This document shows, piece by piece, positions 34,801-39,832 of a stretch of DNA of 64,000 bases. The stretch is from NCBI GenBank assembly GCA_015143295.1, contig CM026574.1:10046938-10110937 (forward strand), in the 5' to 3' direction. Below the pieces are notes generated by a model. That model was given only the letters and a program-made list of their open reading frames with translations, did no database searches and was not told the origin of the DNA. Both the position numbers and the translations under genes were made by a program. The number at the start of each line of letters is the position of its first letter. Position 1 is the first letter of the stretch. Origin of the DNA: Tetracentron sinense. Lineage: Eukaryota > Streptophyta > Magnoliopsida > Trochodendrales > Trochodendraceae.

Positions 34801-34829
34801 TGGTATACTTGAAGCGCTCTAAGGTGTGA
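345..34829 (+). CDS. CBSCBSPB: CBS-pair and PB1 domain membrane protein (CBSCBSPB family), 14 coding exons
   Basis: Joining 14 GT-AG exons gives an uninterrupted 542-aa protein (MSSQTAPPPRR to LKRSKV), close to the family's usual length. Exons: 345-484, 580-748, 820-952, 6208-6378, 21395-21473, 21577-21690, 21864-21930, 24024-24129, 24202-24260, 32894-33003, 33088-33218, 33313-33395, 33493-33582, 34653-34829. A basic Ser/Pro-rich tail (1-55) is followed by CBS1 (about 60-115), CBS2 (124-180), CBS3 (228-285), CBS4 (292-346), a PB1 domain (about 410-492) with the basic FKFEDLKGRVHR strand and the acidic YEDDEGDKVLLATDSDL box, and a C-terminal membrane helix (520-537) ending in KRSKV. CBS pairs commonly bind adenosyl ligands and PB1 mediates head-to-tail dimerisation. 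No specific function is firmly known for this plant family. The four largest introns are full of transposons. Start chosen as the first ATG joining a continuous frame. Splice sites are inferred by eye from frame and family sequence. Confidence 0.95.
580..748 (+). CDS. CBSCBSPB: CBSCBSPB exon 2 (CBS1)
   Basis: Residues 47-103, covering most of CBS1 (LSKALTIPEGTTVSEACRRM to SGIVTDK). The acceptor is tttcag at 574-579 and the donor is gtttgt at 749. Confidence 0.93.
820..952 (+). CDS. CBSCBSPB: CBSCBSPB exon 3 (CBS1-CBS2)
   Basis: Starts in phase 0 with DIATRVIAEGLRPEQ and runs into CBS2 (MTRNPVFVTADS to ALQKMVQ). It ends with one base of the Gly codon that continues 5.3 kb downstream. Confidence 0.93.
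1130..1700 (+). mobile_element. Degenerate LINE reverse-transcriptase fragment (intron 3)
   Basis: Broken reading frames on the plus strand resemble the plant L1 RT core: an LKDIRPMCL block, then IAPSQMAFIRGRQIG, and later a KGL-type block near 1680. Several stops and frameshifts are present, so it is dead. The 5' and 3' limits are approximate. Confidence 0.6.
1701..2484. other. Unassigned intronic DNA with a GCCTAGGC-rich remnant
   Basis: No coding signal is seen. Around 2308-2350 it carries a GCCTAGGC/CGCCTAG-rich patch like the ends of plant DNA-transposon families also seen near 7590, 17640 and 19630. It is probably a decayed MITE. Confidence 0.3.
2485..3680. repeat. Decayed DNA-transposon-like repeat with CCACCA-rich core
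   Basis: A CAC/ACC-rich low-complexity core (about 2622-3020 and 3385-3470) lies between arms reading gaaatgtcgttttgatgcg on the left and agaattgccaaaattgattt on the right. The same arm sequence (agaatcatcagaattgatgc) and CCACC-rich core recur at 20640-20805, so this is a repeat family. An AT-rich section at 3020-3380 with ttttaaaaatatc palindromes may be a nested MITE. Long Pro/Thr/His-rich reading frames here are low-complexity artefacts. Confidence 0.45.
3817..5110 (-). mobile_element. RTE-type LINE fragment, RT domain, degenerate (intron 3)
   Basis: Minus-strand translation follows the plant RTE order. Near 5080-4960 it matches the region before the RT. Then come GETGIS.LTK, the RT blocks NQFGFMMRKS and LRQLMENFRANIRDLKTILV, DLEKAHDKVPREVI, and near the low-coordinate end DGEIRNDAAYQIRERWLMWG. 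Frameshifts and stops break it throughout. The 3' end lies near 3817-3860, next to a T-rich stretch that would be the A-tail on the minus strand. Confidence 0.75.
5111..6207. other. Remainder of intron 3
   Basis: AT-rich intronic sequence leading to the exon 4 acceptor. I see no gene or classifiable element. Confidence 0.5.
6208..6378 (+). CDS. CBSCBSPB: CBSCBSPB exon 4 (CBS2 end and linker)
   Basis: Encodes GKFRHLPVVENGEVIALLDI, then the helical linker ISRMEKAAEQGSAIAAAVEG. It ends with the first base of the Ala codon of exon 5. The acceptor follows a T-rich tract and tgcag at 6203-6207. Confidence 0.93.
6545..7646. mobile_element. hAT-like non-autonomous element, copy A (intron 4)
   Basis: A 1,102-bp unit with perfect 12-bp ends: catagttgttaa at the left, ttaacaactatg at the right. 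Both ends continue into GCGACC/GCCTAGGCG-rich DNA. It is flanked by cctgatac (6537-6544) and cctgagac (7647-7654), a 7/8 match to an 8-bp target duplication, as expected for hAT. No transposase is encoded. It is clearly homologous along its length to copy B at 16650-17724. Confidence 0.8.
7690..8095 (+). mobile_element. Possible LINE 3' end remnant
   Basis: Non-coding sequence ending in ctcttgaataaaactttgtt atcaaaagg, the style of plant L1 3' termini (AATAAA then A-rich). There is no intact coding sequence, so the assignment is weak. Confidence 0.3.
8096..9770. other. Unassigned intronic repeats
   Basis: AT-rich DNA with small internal duplications: tttgatgtggctcgaag at about 8827 and 8873, and a tttcgtaggaga-type string near 9171 and 9267. 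It is probably decayed transposon sequence but I cannot classify it. No gene is supported. Confidence 0.4.
10778..10785 (+). promoter_or_regulatory. TATA box of the solo LTR
   Basis: tataaata followed by gggggcagcccc and, about 60-240 bp downstream, an AGAG-rich leader. This is consistent with the retrotransposon promoter, with LTR orientation on the plus strand. Confidence 0.55.
11495..11930 (+). repeat. Degenerate tandem repeats inside the solo LTR
   Basis: About eight imperfect units share the pattern gtggttcctc, then a gact-type stretch, then gtcaggagatgtcgg. Spacing is roughly 50-60 bp. Confidence 0.6.
15181..15653. repeat. 236-bp tandem duplication
   Basis: Two adjacent copies start with cgtaactgtatattctctg (15181) and cgtaactgtgtattctctg (15417). 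Both contain the atatggagttattaattttg block and the caagcttgagccaaccc block. They lie in a longer sequence rich in gagcttgagc/gctcgagc strings (14610-15700), probably a decayed DNA transposon. A separate A13 run after a LINE-like 3' end lies at about 15160-15173. Confidence 0.7.
15815..17815 (+). mobile_element. RTE-type LINE 3' part, interrupted by hAT copy B (intron 4)
   Basis: Plus-strand blocks follow the RTE RT C-terminus: a TIGLHQG-like start, WCMLFANDVI (from the FADD box), FRFLGSIIHNYREIEENVAH RIKTG, KLKGKFCKTTIRPTMLYGAK, and SDKIRKSWLRWFGYV followed by ALVRKSELMHVEGYKRG. Stops are scattered through it. The final blocks are split: the frame stops at 16649 and resumes at 17725 with cctaagtggatggaatacga. 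Confidence 0.75.
16650..17724. mobile_element. hAT-like non-autonomous element, copy B
   Basis: A 1,075-bp homologue of copy A. Ends are caaagttgtcaaggcgacc and ggcgacacctttaacaactatg-type, shortened here. It is flanked by a perfect 8-bp direct repeat gcgacccc (16642-16649 and 17725-17732). The surrounding RTE LINE reads through if the element and one repeat are removed, which independently confirms the borders. It contains a purine-rich GGAGA tract near 17000. Confidence 0.88.
17816..18496. other. Unassigned intronic DNA with a (GA)n tract
   Basis: No coding or classifiable element is seen. A (GA) microsatellite lies at 18332-18354. Confidence 0.5.
18762..19793. mobile_element. hAT-like element with TAGGGATGGCAAT ends
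   Basis: A 1,032-bp element. The left end is tagggatggcaatgggtcgg. The right end is its imperfect inverse, ccggcctattgtcatcccta. The flanking 8-bp repeat atcccatt (18754-18761 and 19794-19801) is perfect. The interior has no transposase. It includes a (TA)n run and, near 19620-19705, GCCTAGGCG-rich DNA from another family. Confidence 0.88.
19828..20652. mobile_element. hAT-like element with CATAGTCACCAAGTACGGGT ends
   Basis: An 825-bp element starting catagtcaccaagtacgggt and ending gggcactttgtgactatg. It has a perfect 8-bp target duplication ctcccaac (19820-19827 and 20653-20660). It contains (AT)n at 19947-19999, (GA)24 at 20301-20348, and repeated gttttaaac strings near the right end. It belongs to the same family as the inverted copy at 22604-23250. 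Confidence 0.88.
20301..20348. repeat. (GA)24 microsatellite
   Basis: An uninterrupted GA run within the hAT-like element. Confidence 0.95.
21258..21415 (+). repeat. 79-bp tandem duplication covering the exon 5 acceptor
   Basis: Two copies (21258-21336 and 21337-21415), about 89% identical. Each holds a pyrimidine-rich tract, tcttcaatygcag and the first about 21 bases of exon 5 (ccatatgcttttayagaga). Confidence 0.92.
21395..21473 (+). CDS. CBSCBSPB: CBSCBSPB exon 5
   Basis: Encodes (A)PYAFIETLRDRMFKPALST and IIAENTK, the inter-pair linker. It is 79 nt, preceded by acceptor ttgcag. A duplicate acceptor lies exactly 79 bp upstream at 21315 and is treated as a separate finding. The downstream acceptor is chosen because only it keeps the frame open. 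Confidence 0.9.
21577..21690 (+). CDS. CBSCBSPB: CBSCBSPB exon 6 (CBS3)
   Basis: Encodes VAIVSPSDPVYVATKKMRDL and RVNSVIIATGNKPQGILT, the first part of CBS3. The acceptor is tttcag and the donor is gtatta at 21691. Confidence 0.92.
21864..21930 (+). CDS. CBSCBSPB: CBSCBSPB exon 7 (CBS3 end)
   Basis: A 67-nt exon encoding (T)SKDVLMRVVAQSLSPELTLV and EK, the end of CBS3. It ends in phase 0. Confidence 0.92.
22129..22208. repeat. 40-bp tandem duplication (intron 7)
   Basis: ataaccgtttgtagaacagg and its continuation through catcatgtc is repeated at a 40-bp period with one visible mismatch. Confidence 0.85.
22604..23250. mobile_element. hAT-like element, inverted relative to 19828-20652 (intron 7)
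   Basis: The left end caaagtcaccaaaaacgcgc is degraded. The right end acccatacttggtgactatg is the inverse of the 19828 family's left end. Flanks are cttgctag (22596-22603) and ctcgctag (23251-23258), 7/8 identical. The interior is AT-rich and diverged, with ttagggtttgaa repeats near 22900-22960. No coding sequence. Confidence 0.75.
23259..24023. other. Remainder of intron 7
   Basis: No gene or clear element is seen. A short open frame at 23422-23622 has no family resemblance and no supporting splice signals. Confidence 0.45.
24024..24129 (+). CDS. CBSCBSPB: CBSCBSPB exon 8 (CBS4)
   Basis: Encodes VMTPNPECATLETTILDALH and IMHDGKFLHLPVVDK, the first part of CBS4. The acceptor is ttcaag at 24018-24023. 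Confidence 0.92.
24202..24260 (+). CDS. CBSCBSPB: CBSCBSPB exon 9 (CBS4 end)
   Basis: A 59-nt exon encoding (D)GCIAACVDVLQITHAALSM, completing CBS4. Donor gtaaag at 24261 opens an 8.6-kb intron. Confidence 0.92.
24261..26340. other. 5' part of intron 9
   Basis: Contains (TA)n at about 24306-24333, a 69-bp tandem duplication at 25004-25137 (gaggctt...cataatt units), a near-perfect hairpin around 25456-25476 (gaaggtttcttagaaacctt c), and (GA)n at 25836-25887. GAGGCTT-type sequence at 24915-25150 resembles patches at 32110-32175 and 34088-34140, probably ends of one repeat family. No gene is seen. Confidence 0.45.
25836..25887. repeat. (AG)26 microsatellite
   Basis: A pure AG run. It produces the Arg/Glu-rich and Ser/Leu-rich false reading frames here. 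Confidence 0.95.
26560..31878 (-). mobile_element. Degenerate Ty1/Copia retrotransposon (intron 9)
   Basis: Read on the minus strand from high to low coordinates. LTR about 31623-31878, starting tgtgggatatactccaaaag on the minus strand. tRNA-iMet-type primer site at 31611-31622 (10 of 12 bases). Gag zinc knuckle CDHCEKTRHT.KTC near 30340-30270. Integrase block FQLVHSDVWETFSHIVYAGY and ISFVDNFS near 29170-29050. RT tail WPLHQLDLKNGFLHGDLREI near 27790-27700. RNase H KLFCDNKAAISIQQDRTKN near 26820-26770. Stops are frequent. I could not find the second LTR at the low-coordinate end, so that side looks truncated. Confidence 0.8.
31611..31622 (-). other. Primer-binding site of the intron 9 Copia element
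   Basis: The minus strand reads tagtatcagacc against the plant initiator-Met PBS consensus TGGTATCAGAGC, next to the inner edge of the LTR. Confidence 0.6.
31879..32893. other. 3' part of intron 9
   Basis: Holds an (AC)n run at about 32190-32208 and GAGGCTTAAGC-type repeat sequence at 32118-32170. No gene is seen before the exon 10 acceptor. Confidence 0.5.
32894..33003 (+). CDS. CBSCBSPB: CBSCBSPB exon 10
   Basis: Encodes VEGGSGAVNDMANTMMQKFW and DSALALDPPDDEYDTH, the conserved linker between CBS4 and PB1. Confidence 0.92.
33088..33218 (+). CDS. CBSCBSPB: CBSCBSPB exon 11 (PB1 start)
   Basis: Encodes SELSALMASDGAEPG and then the first PB1 strands FAFKFEDLKGRVHRLNC with their conserved basic residues. 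Confidence 0.92.
33313..33395 (+). CDS. CBSCBSPB: CBSCBSPB exon 12 (PB1 middle)
   Basis: Encodes the PB1 helix (G)TENLDELVTAVMQRIGAD and NAGDHPQFL. It ends in phase 0. Confidence 0.92.
33493..33582 (+). CDS. CBSCBSPB: CBSCBSPB exon 13 (PB1 acidic motif)
   Basis: A 90-nt exon encoding YEDDEGDKVLLATDSDLIGA and VSHARLVGLK. It contains the acidic OPCA-type motif of PB1. Confidence 0.92.
33665..34045. repeat. 191-bp tandem duplication in intron 13
   Basis: Two copies begin caagtgctctattatatta at 33665 and 33856. Both run through gatattatctaaaaaaatg and cacaactttttcttktgg. A third short piece of the same start lies at about 33635. Confidence 0.85.
34046..34652. other. Remainder of intron 13
   Basis: Includes a ttttaaacactaaggcgtga ggc patch (34073-34140) related to the GAGGCTT repeats of intron 9, and AT-rich DNA. 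An open frame at 34264-34635 crosses the intron and shows no domain. Confidence 0.45.
34653..34829 (+). CDS. CBSCBSPB: CBSCBSPB exon 14 (last, membrane anchor)
   Basis: Encodes VLRLHIDYSD, a short polar spacer, and the membrane helix GILAGAVVLMGIGVLVYL, followed by KRSKV and TGA at 34827-34829. Confidence 0.93.
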   Translation, partial: VLRLHIDYSDSSKQVAQPLSGTTTIQRTEWVSLQSGILAGAVVLMGIGVLVYLKRSKV

Positions 34830-35837
34830 TGCTCTGTGGATTAAAGAAGTCATCTGGAGATTTGAAAATTCTATTTTGTTCAGGAGTATGAAGTTATGTT
34901 TAAATTGAAGATTCCCCCAGTTTCTGAAGAAGTTTATCGCGAAGCATATTGTCCATCAGAGTAGTAACCAAGGGTAGTGGAACTGTTCAATACTAATAAT
35001 GTACGCCTGATGGCATTGTAGGCTGGTTGAGGAAAGAGCTTGAGGTATGTTGGCCAAAAAGTATATAATCGTCTATGTTTTTTTTTCCTGTAATGTAATG
35101 GTGTCTTGGGCACAATGGCACTTGCAACAATAGAAAAATTTCCACAAGATGAATCTGGAGAAGGTTCCTAGTTAAATTTGTTTCTTTAAAATGTCCAGAT
35201 TGACATATTTTGGTGCATATGGAAACCAGGAAATGTGGTTTCTGGTAACTGCAGACACTATGAATTTACTGTAAATTTTTTGGGAACTATGGAAACTAGA
35301 CATACCAGTTTGGTCACCATGGAGGTTTGATTCTGCCGGGGTGAATTCTCGAAGTTAATTTTGGACCCTTACTAGATATTGTTAGGGTAACCGATCACAT
35401 TCTTGTCGAAATGTCCCACCCAACTGGACAGTGCTCCTACAAGCTGAGACTGCCCTTCAAACAGTCATGTGAAATTTCTGTCATTTGGTCATGAAGTAAT
35501 CTCCCCAGGTTTGCTACCTAACCGTCTACCTACCTCTTGTGAAAGAGTATGCTTGCTTGGCTTCTCAAGATATGGCTTCTTTTTTTTTGGCTTATTTCAA
35601 AGATCCAATCCATGGACCTCAGCATGTGAAAAAGACTTCACGCGTTTCTTCATTTTACTATAACTATCTTCACTCCCGTTAGGAAACAGAGCCCAGAAGC
35701 CTAACGCTACAGATCAGAGAGAAAAGCTTTAAAGCCCCAAAATAATATTGGGAAGACTTTCTTACCTGAGATTCTTGAAGTTGTCCAAAGTTGTTGAGAT
35801 TATTCAAATGTAATTCAAAACAAAGGCGGGCGATGGC
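34830..35837. other. CBSCBSPB 3' UTR and downstream DNA
   Basis: The first few hundred bases after the stop should be 3' UTR. An exact poly(A) site cannot be fixed. Beyond about 35300 no gene or recognised element is seen. Confidence 0.45.
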
Positions 35838-35923
35838 GCTCCATTCTCTCCATGTCTTCCCTGTGCAACAAGAGAGACGAGCTCCATTCTCTCCACGTCT
35901 TCCCTGTGCAACAAGAGAGACGA
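35838..35923. repeat. 43-bp tandem duplication
   Basis: gctccattctctcc(a/c)tgt... is repeated at 35838 and 35881, each ending in caacaagagagacga. The copies are nearly identical. Confidence 0.85.
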
Positions 35924-37795
35924 GCGACTGTCTCTTTCTTCCCCTTCCGTGAAACATGCTCCAGGATTGTACCCTGATTGGGGTTTGAAAACACTGGGTT
36001 AATGGCCAAAACTTCATGTTCATGTAGCTAAATTATTAGAGTATAAAGACTATGTAGTGGGTTTATACTTGATTTAGTTATCTTTACTTTTAGTCCGCTT
36101 CCGGCACGGCAGGGTGCGCGTCGACCTGCAAGAATGCTCCGACGATCAAGTTAGCAACTCCTTTGAAAAAAAAAAAAAAAAAAAAAAATCCCTACCACAG
36201 GCTAAAAGAGTGGGTTTAGGCAGGTCGTTTTGGGTGAAAAGTCTTCACATTGTGTTGGCGGGTTCGGGTTTGCATTTTTCAATCCGTTTGGACTCGGTTG
36301 GCTGTTGGCTCATCGGACGGGTGACTCAAATCTGAGCTGACCTAGCCAATTGCCAGTGGTAATTTGCCACCTTAACCAAGCCTTTCCGGTTACCTCTCTA
36401 TCTCTCAAGCTGTCAAGAACATTTGCGGGCATTTCAGCAATTCGGCTGTTTTTCTCCTCTCTCAAGCTGTCAAGAACATTCACGGGCTCCATCATCTACA
36501 CTCTTCTTCGTACTGTGGATTTCGCTCTACCTTCCAGATTTTTCTTTGTTAATGAGCTGGTTTGGTTCAAGTTCAGTACATATAATTTGTAGTAATATAA
36601 GGTAGATTGATTATTATCATTGTTTTTTTTTCCAATGTTTGTGCATTCTCATTTCTAGGGTTTCCTCAATTTCATTATCACTTCCCAACCATAGCTTATG
36701 ATTGAATCTTACCAAGAACATAACTACACAAAATAATTAGAAGTTCAGTTATGACTTTTTACTAACCTTGAGGCCATGTCTTTGATTTAAAACTTACATT
36801 AGGTTATTCTGGTACATATTTAGGGATGATAAAAGAAAAGGGTTTATTGATGGCATTGACTACTCTTTATTGGGGTGCAATGAAGGTGCCCTTCTATTCT
36901 GCTTGATTTTTTCTATGTCAAGAAAGGGTCCCAGTTGTAGTGTCTCTTTGTAGTGTCTCTGGTGAACATATAAGTACCATTGCATTTTCTCTTACACATT
37001 AATAATCTGTAAGAAAATACTCCTAAAATTTAAATTACAATTGTAAACACTAAGTTTACATTTCGATTTAGCCTCAACACAAAATTTTGGGTTTTATGCA
37101 ACTATTATATACTACTGTCCATCCAAGAACCTGTACTTGAATGCTTTCAAAAGAAATAGAAATTCCAAGCAGTTGGCAAATAAAGGATTAGATACTCCAC
37201 ATTTCATAGTTTTGTCATTTCCACCTCAATCTATAAAATGGAAGCAACTATTATATATTATACCAAAATGCTTTTTCATATTGGTGTGTTTGAATTGTGA
37301 CTCAGGAAGAAGAAGATTGGTCTCCTGGTGTGTTGCTTCGAATGGTAGTTAGGGAGCAAAGGCATGAAGGAAAACATATGGAACATAGAGAGAGAAGGGG
37401 TGTCGCTTCCAAAGGTAGCGAGGAGTTGTGTTGCTTTTAATGGTAAATTGGGGGTCAAAGAAACAACATGTTGTATAAAAATTTGGAGGAAAGCCCTTGT
37501 AACGGTCTCGGCCCTTGTAAACTTGAATTTAACATTAAGGATTCATGTGACTACAGTCTTGTATATCATTTTTATAGATGACATTTATATGAAATTTTGC
37601 ATTTCGCAAGTGTCACTCCCAATAAATAACATTTCAGCAATTCTTACTAACTGCAAATGAAAGTGAAAGCAATTATATAATTATATCATCCAATCTTGTT
37701 AAAGTCACAAAGAATGTCATTGTAAGCATGAGACTATGTTCCTTGGTAGGTCACCTCAAAGAAAAACCATCTCACAAGGAGAGTCCCAAAAAAAT
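35924..37795. other. Intergenic DNA
   Basis: Contains an A23 run at 36166-36188, which may mark a retroposon end on the plus strand. It also contains a short duplication of ctctcaagctgtcaagaaca at about 36402 and 36459. I find no supported gene; the open frames are short and domain-free. Confidence 0.4.
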
Positions 37796-37796
37796 T

Positions 37797-38235
37797 CACT
37801 GATCCTGCAAAATTAGAAATCCAGCGCAATCTTGCTCGAGCAGATAAGCACCACCGCTTGAGCGGCGCGGACAAAACTTTGGAACCGTTGATTTTTGTTA
37901 CAACAGTACCAACTTCACTTGAGCGAACCAAAATTTCGCTAGAGCGGGTATAGTCGCTCGAGTGGGTGGCCACACCCGCTCGAGCGACGTGGAGAAAACT
38001 TTGGAAGAGGTGATTTAGTTATAACATTACCAATATCACTCGAGCGAACAAAAAGTTGCTAGAGTGGGTATACTCACTCGAGCGGGTTGCTGCTCCCGCT
38101 TGAGTGACATGGACAAAACATTGGAACAAGTGATTTTTGTTATAACAGTACCAATGTCGCTCGAGCGGGTGTTAAGGTCGCTAGAACTGGCATATTTGCT
38201 CGAGCGACTTCCAAACCCGCTCGAGCGAGGGGTTT
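37797..38235. repeat. About 121-bp tandem array studded with CGCTCGAGCG palindromes
   Basis: The marker ggacaaaactttggaa recurs near 37868, 37990 and 38111, giving a period of about 121-122 bp. Between markers lie pairs of palindromic CGCTCGAGCG or one-mismatch variants (for example near 37976, 38155 and 38217). More than ten such sites occur in about 440 bp. Confidence 0.85.
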
Positions 38236-38291
38236 ATGAATTTCAAACAAAAAAGATAATAAACTCGCCCGAGAAACACCCTCATCTAACA

Positions 38292-38958
38292 AGTTGCACT
38301 AAAATATTTTGTTTTATTCCAAGGAATATATAGAAGTATTTCATAAAAAGGAATGAACATATTTTTAAGTGGAAGTTGAACCCCTTGGGTTCAATTTGGT
38401 TTGTTTCCGGGGACTAAGGGCTAGTTGGAGTTGCACCTTAGTTGCTCATTCATTTAAAAAGTTTCGCCAAATGCTTTTTTTACTCTAAGGGAAATATAGA
38501 AGTATTTCACCAAAAAAAAATGGGAACATTTTTAAGTGGAAGTGGAAGTTAGACCCCTTGGGTCCAATTTGGTCTGTTTCCGGGACCTTGGGGGCTAGTT
38601 GGAGTTGCATCATCATTTAAAAAGTTGTATCCAAGGCTTTATTTACTCTAAAGGATATATAGAAGTGTTTCATAAAAAAGGCACGTTTTTCAGTGGAAGT
38701 TGGACCGCTTGGATCTAATTTGGTATGTTTTCAGGGTCTCAGGGCTAGTTGGAATTGCATCTTAGTTGCACCTTAATATAAAAAGTTGCACACAAAATTT
38801 TTTTTTCACTCCAAGGAGTACATAGAAGTGTTTCATAAAAAAAATGGGCACATTTTTTAGTGGAGATTGAAGTTGGACTCATTGAGTCTAATATGGTCTG
38901 TTTCTGGGGTCTCAGGACTAATTAGAGTTGCACCTTAGTTATACTCTCATTTAAAAAA
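38292..38958. repeat. Four-copy tandem array, unit about 161-175 bp
   Basis: Units at 38292-38459, 38460-38622, 38623-38783 and 38784-38958. Each has an agttgcac-type start, a tatagaagtrtttcayaaaa block, agtggaagttgrac, the ttggtctgtttcygggg block and ggctagttggagttgca, then an A-rich end. The copies are clearly diverged. Confidence 0.88.
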
Positions 38959-39465
38959 TTGAGGGGTGATTGATCCGATGAGTCAAAAATAAGAAAACTA
39001 AAAAGGGTGTGTTGTTTGGCGTAGCTGATGTGACTTTCTCAATCTATAGTTCCTATTCTTTTTCTCTATTGACCAGTGCTTCGGAAGAGACACCATTAGA
39101 AAATTTTGTACGACGGCCAGGAAGAAAGCAGCTAGTACGGCTAACGTTAGCTCATTAATGAGTCGTTTCACCCTGTATAGACGAATAGAATCCGAATTAG
39201 TTATAGTAGTGATCTTTTGAGTAATCACACTATTAATATGAGTAGTAGTGTTAAGTGTATAAGGGTCTAACAATCCTCCATTAGCCAAACCCTTTTGAAG
39301 GTGATTGAGTGGGTTTACAATTATAATACCTTAGGTTTGACTGTATGTATGTGTGTTTACAAGTATGTCCGATAAAGGAAAAATTATATAGGTCCAATTT
39401 TGTGTCATTGTATAATGAGTGTAGTTGACGCGCTCTCATGGGCAACATAAAATATCTGCCTGCCG
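38959..39465. other. Intergenic DNA
   Basis: No gene or classifiable element is seen. Confidence 0.45.
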
Positions 39466-39651
39466 ACTTACACATAAAATAGAAGTTTTTTTTTTTTTTT
39501 TTTTTTTTGTTGCGGTTATCATTTAACTATATTAATACGTGTGAGATTGGTCAGAAAGACTTGCACATAAAACGGATGTCTTTTTTTTTGTTTTTTTTGC
39601 AGCAGTTATCATTTAACTACGTTAGGAGGTTAGATTGGTCAGAAATTAGCT
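39466..39651. repeat. 93-bp tandem duplication with T-runs upstream of the PPR gene
   Basis: Copies start acttacacataaaat (39466) and acttgcacataaaac (39559). Each contains a long T-run (T23 at 39486-39508 in the first) and then gcrgttatcatttaacta and gattggtcagaaa. The second copy ends about 180 bp before the PPR start codon, so it may lie in that gene's promoter. Confidence 0.8.
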
Positions 39652-39832
39652 TGGCAGTAGAGCTCTTGTACCCGGGGGATCCCAGACCTTCCTCCACTAA
39701 AGGCCACACCCCAGCCATTTAGTAACTAGAAGTGTAGATTTTATCCCAAAAAAGCTGTCTTCACTTTGTGAATCTTGTTGGGATTTGTTGATTAATTCAA
39801 GAGGACATGTTATTCTTAACCATATTAACCAA

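Noticed and set aside
39785-39832. N-terminal extension of the PPR frame
   Set aside because: The frame is open but begins with TTG codons. Plant nuclear genes rarely start at TTG, so the first ATG at 39833 was chosen.
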